The position numbers were made by a program, and so were the translations under genes. Under the pieces are notes generated by a model. That model did not search any database. It saw nothing but the letters and a program-made list of their open reading frames with translations, and had not been told where the DNA came from. Shown here in pieces: positions 62,789 to 64,000 of a stretch of 64,000 nt of DNA (its first letter is position 1; each line of letters starts with the position of its first letter). Where the stretch lies: positions 122,680 to 186,679 of the forward strand of contig ML210193.1 of NCBI GenBank assembly GCA_004369085.1. The letters run 5' to 3'. The DNA comes from Coprinopsis marcescibilis (taxonomy: Eukaryota; Basidiomycota; Agaricomycetes; Agaricales; Psathyrellaceae).

Positions 62789-63734
62789 ATGGGCAACAGA
62801 GTTCAAACGGCCCCAGATTACCTTCCCAACGATTCGATAGTAATGTGAGTGAAAAGGGGAGCTCTGAGGGGTCAGCTGGTCATTGAAAAATGATAGAGTT
62901 CTTGGACCCACCGGGTCGGGAAAAAGCACGGTACAAACGACAGCTTGAATCCACAGCAGTCGTCGTCCTGATTTAAAGCACAGTTTATCAACAACGTAGT
63001 TGGAGAAGCGGTTGCGCCTACCTCTCCTGGGCTTGATTCATGCACGACAACTATCCGCGGCTATCGAGTCCCCTTCAAGCACGACCGTAGCCTCCCGCAG
63101 CGTCTTTTCCTTGTGGACACCCCAGGCTTTGATGCGATACTCGACAACATTGATGCATCCCGTACTTTCAAAGACCTTTGCGAGTGGTTGAAGATAGCGT
63201 GAGTCGCTCGTCTTCCTTCCCAAGCCTGGCAATTTCTCAACTTTTTGCCTTTGACGCAGTCATTGCCAAGGCGCGACCGTTGGTGCGATGGTTTATATCT
63301 TTGGGTGTACAAACAGGGTGGCCAATAGCTATTGTGAAGATCTCAAAATCTTCCAAGAGATGTGTGGGAAAGACTTTCTTCCGAAGGTGGTCCTATGCGT
63401 CACAGGAGGAGACTCTGACAAAGACGCCACTGATCAGCGCATGGAGGCTCTTCGTCAAAGTGTTCGGTGGGAACCACTGTTGCAAGCTGGAGCAAGTATG
63501 GGGCATTTGAAAAATTCTAGTACCTCGGCTACTGAAGTCGTCAAGAAATTGGCAGGTACCGGGGCCTTCAATCGGACCTGTACGCTTGCCCTCATGGACG
63601 AGCTTGCTGATCATAAATCGCCAGATCAGACAGCTTCTGGAAAGTCTCTTCGCAGTTGGTTTAAAGAAAGCCGGACATACAAGGCATTAAAAAATCTGCG
63701 TCGCCTTTTTGGCTTTCATAGGATTGGTGTATAG
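62789..63734 (+). CDS. GTPase-like N
   Basis: Leader MGNRVQTAPDYLPNDSIVM, 34-nt exon (62897-62930) VLGPTGSGKST, FINNVVGEAVA, LDSCTTTIRGYRVPF, RLFLVDTPGFDAILDN, VGAMVYIFGCTN and VVLCVTGGDSDKD. The third intron follows CEWLKIA and joins HCQGATVGAM in frame. The C-terminus TASGKSLRSWFKES ends in KALKNLRRLFGFHR, basic and amphipathic. It is the duplicate of J, and the last gene in the window. The cluster may continue beyond the right edge. Confidence 0.84.
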
Positions 63735-64000
63735 TTTTGGCGTATAGTATATACTTACTATATGGCGGGCGTTTTGGCGAAAAATTAAAAACACACACAC
63801 ATTTTGGTTTCCATACACTTTTCACTGAACTTAGTCGAATTTACTCATAAGTCATTGAAAGTGTATGCTATATAAAATAACGAAAAACCCACACACACTT
63901 TTCGACGCACCCGGAAATCCACACACACTTTTTAATGCCCAATGAACTCATACAAAGATTTTTGCAAATTTAGCAAGCCTTACAGAAGTTTCTGCTAGAC
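63735..64000. repeat. CA-rich low-complexity right edge
   Basis: Several ACACACAC runs followed by TTTT (near 63790, 63890 and 63920). A 10-bp inverted pair CATACACTTT / AAAGTGTATG lies at 63813-63822 and 63858-63867. It could be the start of a repeat element or a weak hairpin; the window ends too soon to tell. Confidence 0.5.

Noticed and set aside
63735..64000. Telomere or centromere satellite
   Set aside because: Only scattered CA runs are present, with no TTAGGG-type or regular tandem unit.

Overview
This is a nuclear genome segment from a filamentous basidiomycete, most likely a mushroom-forming Agaricomycete. Genes are dense and split by many short introns of about 50-60 nt. Conserved eukaryotic single-copy genes (RPA49, SET2, APC1, PIH1-type, DAHP synthase) sit beside families typical of this group (TPR-CHAT proteins, expanded P-loop GTPase-like proteins). 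Assignments rest on reading the translations and splice sites by eye; no database was searched.

Left and middle part (1-35.3 kb), mostly ordinary genes: a small Cys-rich protein (1564-2047); RPA49 on the minus strand, head to head with SET2; a basic Lys/Ser-rich nuclear-type protein (minus); a degenerate GTPase-like gene (10643-12155) that runs directly into a TPR-CHAT protease-like gene (12159-15346); a DUF1365 protein; a MOV10/SDE3-type RNA helicase; a SPRY protein (minus); APC1; DAHP synthase (minus); and a PIH1-domain protein.

Right part (35.9-63.7 kb), the striking region: a cluster of 14 GTPase-like genes (A to N below), of which C, F and K lie on the minus strand. Every G domain has the same architecture. 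A short leader exon ends in a phase-2 intron, the Walker A motif sits alone on a 34-nt exon, a phase-0 intron follows directly after GKS[T/S], and a third intron lies after a W..SS-type motif. A, I, K and M carry two tandem G domains, and some domains have lost GTPase residues. The cluster grew by block duplication: B-C-D corresponds to E-F-G; G-H-repeat-I-J corresponds to L-repeat-M-N; decayed 3' ends of the neighbouring PIH1 gene were carried along upstream of B and E.

The degenerate gene at 10643-12155 has the same split structure, including two 34-nt exons, but neither keeps a Walker A motif. It abuts the TPR-CHAT gene, whose 3.2 kb holds only three CpG dinucleotides while its neighbours are CpG-rich. 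My best inference is a fast-evolving family, perhaps for innate defence or self/non-self recognition, with a possible CHAT protease partner. That role is a hypothesis, not something the sequence proves.
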